Origin: Budvicia aquatica DSM 5075 = ATCC 35567
GTDB taxonomy: Bacteria > Pseudomonadota > Gammaproteobacteria > Enterobacterales > Enterobacteriaceae
DNA: 64,000 nucleotides
Assembly (NCBI RefSeq): GCF_000427805.1
Contig: NZ_ATYS01000025.1
Span: 1 to 64,000 of the forward strand
Direction: 5' to 3'
Every line of letters starts with the position of its first letter. Position 1 is the first letter of the stretch. Position numbers and translations under genes: made by a program. Shown here in pieces: positions 39,646 to 48,138 of the stretch. Below the pieces are notes generated by a model. That model ran no database searches. It was not told where the DNA came from and was given only the letters and a program-made list of their open reading frames with translations.

Positions 39646-40524
39646 ATGATAGATACTACTAAGTTACCGGTACTTTCAGTCGGCTATTTGGTTAATTTTC
39701 CCGTTCAGGAAACCCATCGCTTTCAGGTGCATAGCTGCTTTGAACATGCGCTTAATCTGACAGCGGAAGACGGAAGCCTGCTGACGCTGTTAAGCCATCA
39801 CTACCAAAATTTACCCGCGGCTATTCGGGTTAATGCGCCCGACGGTTGGAACTGGGGTCAGGTGAGCTGTCGTGACAAGACTGTGGTAGCGCATAACAAC
39901 GGGCTATTTGGTGATGGTTGGTCCGTCGATTTAAATCATGCCGTTTACTGGCGACCGGAGCCTTTAAGGGCGAATGCTAATCATCAGGCCCTGTTACAGG
40001 CCCAGCGCCACTACCCGGCGCTGGTGAATCAGTTAGTCGCTTATTGTTTGAATAGCCAGATAACTAGCAGCCTTCAGCTATTACCTGAGTGGCCTACTAC
40101 AGGGCGATTACCTATTTTGGCACTGAAAGACGATGGTCAGGCGCTGGAGTATCAGGTCTCTCAGCTAATCGGTTTTGGTCATGGCTTAACGCCGGACGGA
40201 GATGATTATTTGGTCGGCTATTTTGCCGCACTCTGGTCCTGGCAGCATTTGGCCGATGTTGCTGCTCATCTGGCTTTGCTAAGCCAAATTATCCACAGGC
40301 AACTGGGTAAAACCACCGATATTAGTCAGCACTATTTAACTCAGGCATTACAGGGACACTTCTCTGAGCCGGTTAGTCGACTGCTGGCAGCCGTTTTTAA
40401 GCGGGCATCAGCGGATGAGGTTTCATCTTCAGCCTATCAAGTAATGCAATTCGGCGCTTCTTCCGGAGTGGACTGTCTGGCCGGTTTATTACACGGATTA
40501 CGTAGTCTGAAATCAATAAGTTAA
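39646..40524 (+). CDS. allH: DUF2877 protein, AllH-type subunit of oxamate carbamoyltransferase
   Basis: 292-aa DUF2877 protein related to E. coli YlbF (AllH). The family signature LIGFGHGLTPDGDDYLVGYF lies near residue 180. In E. coli AllF, AllG and AllH together make oxamate carbamoyltransferase, which converts oxalurate and phosphate to oxamate and carbamoyl phosphate in anaerobic allantoin use. Its place beside allF- and allG-like genes and a carbamate kinase supports the same type of activity, although the natural substrate may differ. It starts 28 bp after the amidohydrolase. Confidence 0.82.
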   Translation: MIDTTKLPVLSVGYLVNFPVQETHRFQVHSCFEHALNLTAEDGSLLTLLSHHYQNLPAAIRVNAPDGWNWGQVSCRDKTVVAHNNGLFGDGWSVDLNHAVYWRPEPLRANANHQALLQAQRHYPALVNQLVAYCLNSQITSSLQLLPEWPTTGRLPILALKDDGQALEYQVSQLIGFGHGLTPDGDDYLVGYFAALWSWQHLADVAAHLALLSQIIHRQLGKTTDISQHYLTQALQGHFSEPVSRLLAAVFKRASADEVSSSAYQVMQFGASSGVDCLAGLLHGLRSLKSIS

Positions 40525-40646
40525 GTAGCAAATAACCACTAATACATTCTGTATGTTAATCGCTTCCGTAGAGACGGCAGCGCATCAACATAGCCATAAC
40601 TTTGCCTGAAGAAAGTGAACAGGCATCTGAAACACAGGTAATAACG

Positions 40647-42203
40647 ATGAGCGTTAAACATAAAGTTTTTGCCAATCTCTATCAGGATTCGGTTTCCCTG
40701 ATGCAGATATCAGCCCAAATCAGCAAATTGCCGGGCATTGAGCAAGCGTCTGTAGTGATGGGGACTGACAATAATCTGATCCAACTGCGTGATGCGGGAT
40801 TAGACAACGGCTGTCAGGCCGGCCCGAACGATTTAATTATTGCTGTCCGGGGCGATGACGCGGCCTGTGATGAAGCATTAACCATGGCAGAACAGCGACT
40901 GAACAGTAAGCCGGAAGAGAGCGTGGGAGACGGTATCAAGCGGCCAACCTTAGTCAGTCTGGATATGGCACTGGAAACTGAAGCCGGTTCAAATCTGGCA
41001 TTGATTTCTGTGCCCGGCGACTATGCCGCAGCAGAAGCGATTAAGTCGCTGCAGTTGGGTATGAACGTGATGCTGTTCAGCGATAACGTCAGCCTCGAAC
41101 ACGAAAAACAGATCAAAATGCTGGCCCGTGACAAACACCTGTTGGTGATGGGCCCTGACTGCGGAACCGCCATTATTAACGGTATGCCGTTGGGTTTTGC
41201 CAACGTGGTTAAACGCGGTGCTATTGGCGTGGTTGCCGCGTCCGGCACGGGTTTACAAGAGGTTAGCTGTCGAATCGACCAGCTTGGCGCCGGTATTTCT
41301 CAGGCACTGGGTACCGGTGGTCACGATTTACATGAAGAGATCGGCGGTATTTCAATGCTGTTTGGTCTGGATGCGCTGGCTAATGATGCTGAGACTCAGG
41401 TAATAGTTCTGATCTCTAAGCCACCGGCCCGCCCGGTTGCAGAACAAATTCTTAAACGCGCTCAGGCCTGTGGTAAGCCGGTTGTGGTCAACTTCCTCGG
41501 TGCGCAGGCTGACGAAGTCGGCCTGCCGGGCATTACGCCTGCGGGTACGCTGGCGGATGCTGCTGAAATCGCGGTGGCATTGCTCAATAAGCGCACATTG
41601 CCGGAGTCTGTGGCGGTCATCGCCGATCAAGACCAAGCGATGCTGGCTGAAAGCAGCATGAAGTTAGACGCTCAACGCCAAGAGATTCGTGGCGTATTTG
41701 CCGGCGGAACTTTCTGTTATGAAAGCCAACTGATTTGCCGCCAGCAGGGCTTCGCTGCCTGTTCAAATACGCCCGTGGCCGGTAATACCAAGCTGGCTGA
41801 TATCTGGCATAGTCAGGGCAATACGCTGGTGGATATGGGGGACGACGATTTTACCAACGGTCGCCCGCATCCGATGATTGACCCGACGCTACGTAATCAA
41901 CGTATTTATCAAGAACTCATCGATGTTAAAACCGCCGTGGTGCTGTTTGATTTAGTGCTGGGCTATGGCGCTTCGGCTGAACCGGCCACTGAACTGGTTG
42001 AGCTATTAAATCAGGTTCGGGCTCAGGCCGGAGCTAAAGGGTTACCTCTGCTGATTGCCCACGTCTGCGGTACTGAAGCCGATCCTCAGGTCAGATCTCG
42101 CCAGATTGAAGCGCTGTGTCAGGCCGGCGTTTTAGTGGCCGGTTGTAATGCTCAGGCAGCCCTGTGGGCCAGCCACGTTGCTCACCTTCAGGCTAACAAA
42201 TAA
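40647..42203 (+). CDS. allF: FdrA-family protein, AllF-type subunit of oxamate carbamoyltransferase
   Basis: 518-aa FdrA/AllF protein with a succinyl-CoA-synthetase-like architecture (E. coli FdrA 555 aa). Characteristic blocks: MGTDNNLIQLRDAGL near the N terminus, MGPDCGTAIINGMPLGFAN (about 170), GVVAASGTGLQEVS, and GQGNTLVDMGDDDFTNGRPHPMIDP-like sequence near 400. The start at 40647 follows AGGTAA; an upstream frame from 40602 adds 15 residues unlike the family. It probably forms a complex with the AllH- and AllG-type proteins. The allG gene begins 8 bp after its stop. Confidence 0.85.
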   Translation: MSVKHKVFANLYQDSVSLMQISAQISKLPGIEQASVVMGTDNNLIQLRDAGLDNGCQAGPNDLIIAVRGDDAACDEALTMAEQRLNSKPEESVGDGIKRPTLVSLDMALETEAGSNLALISVPGDYAAAEAIKSLQLGMNVMLFSDNVSLEHEKQIKMLARDKHLLVMGPDCGTAIINGMPLGFANVVKRGAIGVVAASGTGLQEVSCRIDQLGAGISQALGTGGHDLHEEIGGISMLFGLDALANDAETQVIVLISKPPARPVAEQILKRAQACGKPVVVNFLGAQADEVGLPGITPAGTLADAAEIAVALLNKRTLPESVAVIADQDQAMLAESSMKLDAQRQEIRGVFAGGTFCYESQLICRQQGFAACSNTPVAGNTKLADIWHSQGNTLVDMGDDDFTNGRPHPMIDPTLRNQRIYQELIDVKTAVVLFDLVLGYGASAEPATELVELLNQVRAQAGAKGLPLLIAHVCGTEADPQVRSRQIEALCQAGVLVAGCNAQAALWASHVAHLQANK

Positions 42204-42211
42204 CGGAGTCC

Positions 42212-43654
42212 ATGATGAACGAACTATTTAGTCAACCGCTGAAAGTGATTAACGCCGGTCTGGCCAGCTTTGCCGATAACTTAAAACAGGCAGGCGGTGA
42301 TGTGATTAACCTAAGTTGGCAGCCACCGGCGCTGGGTAATGTCAAAGCGGGTTTGGATTTAGCCTGGTTAATGCGCCACCCACTGGTCGAGCAGGCCAAT
42401 CAACAGGCATTCCAACAATATCTCAGTGCTCAGCCGGTATTAACCGACGTGATGTTAGCGCGTGAAGCCATTGCTGAAATGGCTCAGCGTAAGTTGATTC
42501 TACATTCAGGACCGCCGATTGCGTGGCCGGATATGTGTGGCCCGGTTAAAGGAGCCATCATCGGCGCCATCCTGTTTGAAGGATGGGCGACCAGCCACCA
42601 AGCGGCAGAGAAACTGATAACAGACGGCAAGATAGATCTTGAACCTTGTCACCACTATCAGGCAGTCGGGCCGATGGCCGGTATTATCAGCCCGTCGATG
42701 CCGCTGTGGGTGATTGAAAATAAAAATAACGGTCGCCGCTCTTTCTGTAACTTCAACGAAGGCTTAGGCAAAGTTCTGCGTTTTGGTGCTAATAACGATG
42801 AAGTGCTTAATCGTCTGCACTGGATGGCCGATGAGCTGGCACCGGCACTGAAAAAAGCGGTACAGGTTCTGGGTGAGCTGGAGCTCAAACCGTTGATGGC
42901 TCAGGCGCTACATATGGGCGATGAAGTCCATAACCGTAATGCAGCGGCGACCGGGCTGCTGATTAAACGCCTGATCCCGGCGCTGTTGGACAGCGGTTTA
43001 CCGCTCGACCAGCTTCAGCGGGTTATGGCATTTCTTGTCAGTAATGACCACTTCTTCCTTAATTTATCGATGGCAGCCTGTAAGTCGATGATGGACGCTG
43101 CGGCTAACGTGCCGTTCAGTTCGATGGTGACCGTTATGGCGCGTAACGGCGTGAACTTCGGTATCCGCCTGTCAGGTACCGGCGACCAGTGGTTCCAGGC
43201 TCCGGCCAACCCAATTGATGGTCTGTTCTTCCCGGGCTATAGCGTAGACGATGCCACCGCTGACTTGGGCGATAGCGCGATTACTGAAACCGCAGGGGTA
43301 GGAGGATTTGCCATGGCGTCTTCTCCGGCCATTGTGAAGTTTGTTGGCGGAACGCCGGCGGACGCCACCAATAATAGCCGCCGTATGCAGGCAATCACCT
43401 TAGGCGGAAATCCGGCCTTCACTTTACCCGCATTGAACTTTGCACCAACGGCTGCCGGTATTGATGCACGCAAAGTGGTCGACCGCGGCATTCTGCCGAT
43501 TATCAATACCGGTATTGCCCATAAGATGGCTGGCGTAGGTCAGATTGGTGCAGGAATTACTACCGCACCGATGCCGGGCTTTGTTGAAGCCATTATGGCG
43601 CTGGCCGAAAAGGTCAGAGAGCATGATCAGAAAAACGGTAGGAAAGCATCATGA
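42212..43654 (+). CDS. allG: DUF1116 protein, AllG-type subunit of oxamate carbamoyltransferase
   Basis: 480-aa DUF1116 protein related to YlbE (AllG). Family stretches include HSGPPIAWPDMCGPVKGAI, HHYQAVGPMAGIISPSMP, ALHMGDEVHNRNAA and NGVNFGIRLSGTG. It is predicted to be the third subunit of the carbamoyltransferase. The start is one of two adjacent ATG codons (42212 or 42215) after CGGAG. Its end overlaps the carbamate kinase start by 4 bp, so the phosphotransfer partner is made in step. Confidence 0.85.
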   Translation: MMNELFSQPLKVINAGLASFADNLKQAGGDVINLSWQPPALGNVKAGLDLAWLMRHPLVEQANQQAFQQYLSAQPVLTDVMLAREAIAEMAQRKLILHSGPPIAWPDMCGPVKGAIIGAILFEGWATSHQAAEKLITDGKIDLEPCHHYQAVGPMAGIISPSMPLWVIENKNNGRRSFCNFNEGLGKVLRFGANNDEVLNRLHWMADELAPALKKAVQVLGELELKPLMAQALHMGDEVHNRNAAATGLLIKRLIPALLDSGLPLDQLQRVMAFLVSNDHFFLNLSMAACKSMMDAAANVPFSSMVTVMARNGVNFGIRLSGTGDQWFQAPANPIDGLFFPGYSVDDATADLGDSAITETAGVGGFAMASSPAIVKFVGGTPADATNNSRRMQAITLGGNPAFTLPALNFAPTAAGIDARKVVDRGILPIINTGIAHKMAGVGQIGAGITTAPMPGFVEAIMALAEKVREHDQKNGRKAS

Positions 43655-44610
43655 CTAAACCTTTAGCGATAGTGGCCGTCGGCGGCAATGCCCTGATCCT
43701 TGACGATCGGCACAACAGTATTCCGGATCAGTATCAGTCGGTAATCGAAAGCGTTCAGCATATTGCTGAAATGATTGAAGCCGGCTGGGACCTCGTCATT
43801 ACTCATGGCAATGGCCCTCAGGTTGGCTTTATTTTACGCCGCTCTGAAATGTCGCAAACGGAAGTCGCTCCGGTACCTTTGGACTACGCGGTGGGTGATA
43901 CCCAAGGGGCGATTGGCTATATGTTCCAGAAGGCACTGAACAACGAGCTTCAGCGTCGGGGGATCAATAAGCCGGTAGTGGCAATAGTTACTCAAACCCT
44001 AGTCAATTCTGAAGATCCTGCCTTTGGTCAGCCGACAAAACCGATCGGCGCCTTTTTCGATTTAGAGACTGCCCAGCAGCGTCAGCAAGAGTTGGGCTGG
44101 ACCATGATGGAAGATGCGGGCCGCGGCTGGCGCCGTACCGTAGCCTCACCTCAACCATTAGAAATTATTGAGCACGGTGTTATCGCCAGTTTGCTGGCTC
44201 AGGGGTGTGTGGTTATAGCCTGCGGCGGCGGTGGTATTCCGGTTATCCGTCATGCAGATAAACAGCTGAGCGGCGTTGAAGCAGTCATCGATAAAGATCT
44301 GGCTTCCGCACTGTTGGCGGAACAGCTGGGAGCAGACCTGCTGTTGATCCCGACCGGCGTAGAGCAGGTGGCGGTTAATTTCGGCCAGCCGGATCAGCGC
44401 TGGTTAAGCAACTTAACCATGGATGAAGCGCAGGCGTTGATTGATCAGAACCAGTTTGGTGCCGGCAGTATGTTGCCGAAAGTCGAAGCCATTATGCGTT
44501 TTATTGCCCATAACCAGAAACAGGGCAAAGCCAGTAGCGGTTTGATTACCAGCCCGGAGGCGATTAAGCGGGCGTTGGCGCATAAAACCGGGACGTGGAT
44601 ATCGTCGTAA
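43651..44610 (+). CDS. allK: Carbamate kinase (AllK-type)
   Basis: 319-aa amino-acid-kinase fold enzyme that makes ATP from carbamoyl phosphate and ADP, releasing carbamate. Motifs: AVGGNALI at the N terminus, ITHGNGPQVGF, CGGGGIPVI and IDKDLASALLAEQLGAD. Being 4-bp overlapped with allG and next to allF/allH homologues, it is most likely the energy-conserving last step of this cluster rather than part of an arginine deiminase pathway (no arcA or arcB is nearby). Confidence 0.93.
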   Translation: MTKPLAIVAVGGNALILDDRHNSIPDQYQSVIESVQHIAEMIEAGWDLVITHGNGPQVGFILRRSEMSQTEVAPVPLDYAVGDTQGAIGYMFQKALNNELQRRGINKPVVAIVTQTLVNSEDPAFGQPTKPIGAFFDLETAQQRQQELGWTMMEDAGRGWRRTVASPQPLEIIEHGVIASLLAQGCVVIACGGGGIPVIRHADKQLSGVEAVIDKDLASALLAEQLGADLLLIPTGVEQVAVNFGQPDQRWLSNLTMDEAQALIDQNQFGAGSMLPKVEAIMRFIAHNQKQGKASSGLITSPEAIKRALAHKTGTWISS

Positions 44611-44754
44611 TTTGAAGCGCTGTTCTTCAGAAAATTACTGACTAAATGGCCAATTGAATATTTGCGTAGATTTCGTCCGCAATAAAGGCGCCGGAATATT
44701 CACTTTTTCTGGCGGCGAAGGGCGATGTTTATGAGATTAGTGAGCGTCAGGGCT

Positions 44755-44789
44755 AGGATTACAGGCTACAGGAAGTAGCCTGTAATCCT
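44755..44789 (+). terminator. Strong hairpin after the carbamate kinase gene
   Basis: AGGATTACAGGCTAC (44755-44769) pairs perfectly over 15 bp with GTAGCCTGTAATCCT (44775-44789) around a 5-nt loop. It is followed by CTCCTTTCG, so the T-run is poor; it could be a terminator or a processing site that lowers expression of the last two genes. It sits in the 271-bp gap between allK and the next gene. Confidence 0.6.
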
Positions 44790-44881
44790 CTCCTTTCGTT
44801 CGAATTTTTAGACCAACAAATTCAGCGGTGACCTTGCGAGGATCATCGCTAACTAAATCATGACTTAACAGGAGATTTATT

Positions 44882-45274
44882 ATGGCAGCAACAACGCTGT
44901 TAGCCGTTAACGGAACGCTGATGCGCGGTCTGGAACTTAACCCAAATATGCTAAAAGCCGGTGGCGTGTTTGTGCGTGAAGATAAAACCGATGCTCATTA
45001 CCGTATATGGACGATTAACGATCGTCATCCGGGCATGATTCGGGTGACTGAAGGCGGAACGTCCGTTGCGCTGGAGATCTGGCAACTACCGATGGCTTCT
45101 TTTGCCGATCTGCTTGCCAGCGAACCTGCCGGGCTGGCGATTGGTAAGGTTAAACTACAGGACGGTAGTGAAGTGCTGGGCGTTCTGGCAGAACCTTGGT
45201 TAGTTGAAGGCCAGAAAGAGATCACCGACTTAGGCTGCTGGCGTAAATATACCGGCCATTATCAACTAAGCTGA
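44882..45274 (+). CDS. Free-standing allophanate-hydrolase C-terminal domain protein
   Basis: 130-aa protein that matches, from memory, the C-terminal domain of allophanate hydrolase (AtzF/DUR1 type, gamma-glutamylcyclotransferase-like fold). Diagnostic pattern: LLAVNGTLMRGLELN, AHYRIWTINDRHPGMIRV, TSVALEIWQLP, GLAIGKVKLQDG and DLGCWRKYTG. In full-length enzymes this domain follows the amidase domain and is reported to handle the N-carboxycarbamate intermediate. Here no amidase domain is attached. It precedes the permease gene by 25 bp and has a good AGGAG ribosome site. A role tied to the amidohydrolase and carbamoyltransferase is likely. Confidence 0.78.
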   Translation: MAATTLLAVNGTLMRGLELNPNMLKAGGVFVREDKTDAHYRIWTINDRHPGMIRVTEGGTSVALEIWQLPMASFADLLASEPAGLAIGKVKLQDGSEVLGVLAEPWLVEGQKEITDLGCWRKYTGHYQLS

Positions 45275-45299
45275 GCACAACGACACGAAGGAATATCGT

Positions 45300-46532
45300 A
45301 TGCGTAAGACTAATGAAAATTTGGACACGGCTTCTGGCTATCGTATTGCCATGATCATGCTGGGTATTGCCGTTACGCCCGTACTGCTTTCGTCATCCAG
45401 TTTAGGTAACCAGCTGTCTGGCCCTGAATTAATTAAAGTCGTGGGTATTGGCGGATTTATTCTGGCCATTATTGCTTCTATTACTATCTGTGTCGGTGAA
45501 AAAGCCCGTTTACCGACCTACGGTATTGTTAAATATCCGTTTGGTGAGCAGGGCGCAGTGGCGATCAATATCCTGATGGCTATCAGCCTGTTCGGCTGGA
45601 TTGCGGTAACGGCCAATATGTTCGGCCATTCGGTTCATGATTTGCTGGCTCCCTATATTGACCTGCCGGTTCCTTTGCTGGTGGCATTGGGCTGCGTGAT
45701 TTTTGTTTGTTCTACCGCATTCGGCTTTGCCGTTTTAGGTAAGGTGGCCCAGTTTGCCGTTCCGGTTATTGCCTTTATGCTTTGCTATATTTTATACGTT
45801 GCGACTCACGGCGAGCCTATTGTTGTTGAGACGCTAAGCAGTATGAATACCGGCGTCGCAATCTCATCGGTGGTGGGGACCATTATTGTTCTGGTCGCTA
45901 CCTTGCCTGATTTTGGCAGCTTTGTGCATAACCGTAAGCATGCGCTGATAGCTTCAGTTCTGACGTTCTTTGTGATTTATCCGCTGCTTTATTGGGCGGG
46001 CGCTATGCCAAGTGCATTAACCGGTCAAGGCTCTCTGTTAGGAGCGATGGCGATGTTTGGTGCGGTATTACCGGCTGCGCTGTTACTAATTTTTGCTACC
46101 GTCACCGGCAACGCCGGCAATATGTTCCAAGGTACTCTGGTAGTTTCTACTCTGTTAGCGCGTTTTCCTAAGTGGCAGATTACCATTGCGCTGGGCGTTT
46201 TAGCGGCGATTGTCGGTAGTATGGATATTATGGCGTGGTTTATTCCATTCCTATTATTCTTAGGTATTGCAACACCGCCGGTGGCCGGTATCTATATTGC
46301 TGACTTCTTTATGTATCGCCGCGGCGGATATGATGAAGCATTGCTGGCCAGTGAACCAAAAGTAAAAGTGCTGACGTTCGTGGCCTGGATTATTGGTTCT
46401 CTGGTCGGGTTTATGACGGTCAACGGCGTATTTACCTTAACCACTATCCCTTCGGTAGATTCGATTCTAGTGGCCTGTATTTGTTATATGGTGCTGAGCC
46501 GGGTTGGCGGCGCTAAGAAGGTTACTGCCTAG
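45300..46532 (+). CDS. NCS1-family permease (CodB-like)
   Basis: 410-aa membrane protein with about 12 helices, of the nucleobase:cation symporter 1 family close to cytosine permease CodB. Motifs: LGNQLSG early, LPTYGIVKYPFGEQGA, ISLFGWIAVTANMFG and ATLPDFGSFVHN. NCS1 members import cytosine, allantoin, hydantoins or purines. As the last gene of the cluster it probably imports the nitrogenous substrate that the upstream enzymes degrade. Confidence 0.88.
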   Translation: MRKTNENLDTASGYRIAMIMLGIAVTPVLLSSSSLGNQLSGPELIKVVGIGGFILAIIASITICVGEKARLPTYGIVKYPFGEQGAVAINILMAISLFGWIAVTANMFGHSVHDLLAPYIDLPVPLLVALGCVIFVCSTAFGFAVLGKVAQFAVPVIAFMLCYILYVATHGEPIVVETLSSMNTGVAISSVVGTIIVLVATLPDFGSFVHNRKHALIASVLTFFVIYPLLYWAGAMPSALTGQGSLLGAMAMFGAVLPAALLLIFATVTGNAGNMFQGTLVVSTLLARFPKWQITIALGVLAAIVGSMDIMAWFIPFLLFLGIATPPVAGIYIADFFMYRRGGYDEALLASEPKVKVLTFVAWIIGSLVGFMTVNGVFTLTTIPSVDSILVACICYMVLSRVGGAKKVTA

Positions 46533-46601
46533 GTGGTGGCTGGGTTTATTATTTATAATGGATACCTAATAAGCCTAAATTCACATTTAAACTTAAATAT
46601 T

Positions 46602-47085
46602 CGTCATCCCCGTGAAAACGGGGATTCAGGTTTTAGCTAACAAGCTAACTCTCGGCCTAAGGACTAGACTCCGTTTTTCAACGGTGTGACGAAGAAGTTT
46701 CCTCCACCCTCGCCATCCTCGCGAAAGCGAGGATCCAGGTTTTATAGCTGACAAGCTAACTCCCGGCCTAAGGACTGGACCCCGTTTTTCAACGGTGTGA
46801 CGAAGATGTTTCTCCCGTTCTCGTCATCCTCGCGAAAGCGAGGATCCAGATTTTAGCTAACAAGCTAACTCTCGGCCTAAGGACTGGACTCCGTTTTTCA
46901 ACGGGGTGACGAAGAAGTTTCCTCCGCCCTCGTCATCCTCGCGAAAGCGTGGATCCAGGTTTTAGCTAACAAGCTAACTCTCGACTTAAGGACTGGGCCC
47001 CGTTTTTCAACGGTGTGACGACAGGGTTCCTTTCTCCGTCATCCTCGCGCAGCGAATCATCCGGATTTTGGCTAACTAACCACAC
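46602..47085. repeat. Tandem array of about 109-bp palindromic repeats (4.4 copies)
   Basis: Units begin with CGTCATCC (or CGCCATCC) at 46602, 46711, 46822, 46931 and 47038 (partial), giving lengths of 109, 111, 109 and 107 bp. Each starts with a small hairpin such as CCTCGCGAAAGCGAGG, continues with TTTTAGCTAACAAGCTAACT, and ends with CCGTTTTTCAACGG and GTGACG, so each unit is an imperfect palindrome bounded by CGTCAT and GTGACG. A related array closes the window. With its flanks it fills the 632-bp gap between the permease gene and the next CDS. Confidence 0.85.
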
Positions 47086-47164
47086 TTAGCTTAATATGGT
47101 GCAATCCACGACTAAATCGACATAAGCGTTAAGCATTACGGGTTCAATAGGGAGCGCAACTACC

Positions 47165-47944
47165 TTGATTAAGCATCCATCGCCTGAAGTAAATAACAAT
47201 ATTTCCGATAATCCGACCATTAGCGGTTTTCCATCCATTCTCTTAGGGCAACTTCAGATTAGTGCCGAAGATGCGAAGGCGAACGGTGCAATATCAGCGC
47301 GCAGTATTACCGTGTTCGGGGCTAAGGTTGATACCGGACAAATGTGGAATAACATAAAACTCTTTCGCAATGAGCTACTGGTGGTTGACGACACGGGAAG
47401 CACGCGAACAGAATATCAACTTGCTCAACATAATAACTGTGTTTACAGCGTGCCCAACGATCAAGTCTGCGAAGAAATGGGCGATATGTTTGATATCGGT
47501 AAAATTCGCTGCTTACGCCGGCCGCCTAAATGGAAACATGCTGACGCCAGTATCCCCATGCTCGGTGGTGATACCCTGTTGTTCCTTGGACAGTTCTATG
47601 CCGCTAAGTCAAAACTGATGAACCAATATTTTGGTAGCGGCCAAAGCATTTATCTATTTACCTTGGCAAGCGGTGATACTCTAAAATTCCAAGCGTTTAT
47701 GCAGGATACCAGCGAGCAAACGGCTGAAGATCATTATCGTTTGGAAGAGCAGATGATGGCGTTCGATAGCCACTACAAGCACATTGATGAGGTAGAAATC
47801 TTAATAAAAGCAGGAGACAAGTACCTTCATCAGTATATTGCAGAACATAAACGTAGCGGTAAGGAGATACTGACCGTTCTGCTTCAATACGCGAAAACAA
47901 AAAGTCTTAAACAGCAGATACTCAAGCGCTTGGCGCTGGCCTAA
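47165..47944 (+). CDS. Unrecognised 259-aa protein
   Basis: Soluble-looking protein with a TTG start at 47165 and AGGGAG about 10 bases upstream. I do not recognise a family. The first 170 residues are of mixed strand and helix character with three cysteines (NCVYSV, QVCEEM, IRCLRR); the last 85 are helical and basic (ILTVLLQYAKTKSLKQQILKRLALA). No signal peptide or membrane segment is seen. It sits between a repeat array and a duplicated eptB-end segment, so it may be acquired DNA. Confidence 0.65.
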   Translation: MIKHPSPEVNNNISDNPTISGFPSILLGQLQISAEDAKANGAISARSITVFGAKVDTGQMWNNIKLFRNELLVVDDTGSTRTEYQLAQHNNCVYSVPNDQVCEEMGDMFDIGKIRCLRRPPKWKHADASIPMLGGDTLLFLGQFYAAKSKLMNQYFGSGQSIYLFTLASGDTLKFQAFMQDTSEQTAEDHYRLEEQMMAFDSHYKHIDEVEILIKAGDKYLHQYIAEHKRSGKEILTVLLQYAKTKSLKQQILKRLALA

Positions 47945-48002
47945 CCTTAACAATATAGATAAGCCAACATCGCCTAATTATATCGATGCTGGCTTATTTC
48001 AA

Positions 48003-48058
48003 GGAGCCAGCGGCTCCCTATATTATATTCACTATCTTGCCGGTTAGCTCGGAACAGC
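48003..48058. repeat. Direct repeat copy A (matches the eptB 3' end)
   Basis: These 56 bp are identical, but for one base, to 49768-49823, which cover the last codons, the stop and the downstream hairpin of eptB. The two copies flank the 48139-49695 gene. Confidence 0.85.
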
Positions 48059-48138
48059 CACACCAGACTCAGAAATATGAGAGAATGTAAAACCACTGGT
48101 ACCTATTGCGGGTACATTCTAAATAAAGAGCGGCGACG

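Noticed and set aside
43651-44610. Carbamate kinase as part of an arginine deiminase pathway
   Set aside because: No arginine deiminase, ornithine carbamoyltransferase or arginine antiporter gene is near; the gene is coupled to the DUF1116 gene instead.
46602-47085. Regular repeats that might be read as a CRISPR array
   Set aside because: The whole 107-111-bp unit repeats with no unique spacers, and no cas genes are in the window. They are tandem palindromic repeats.
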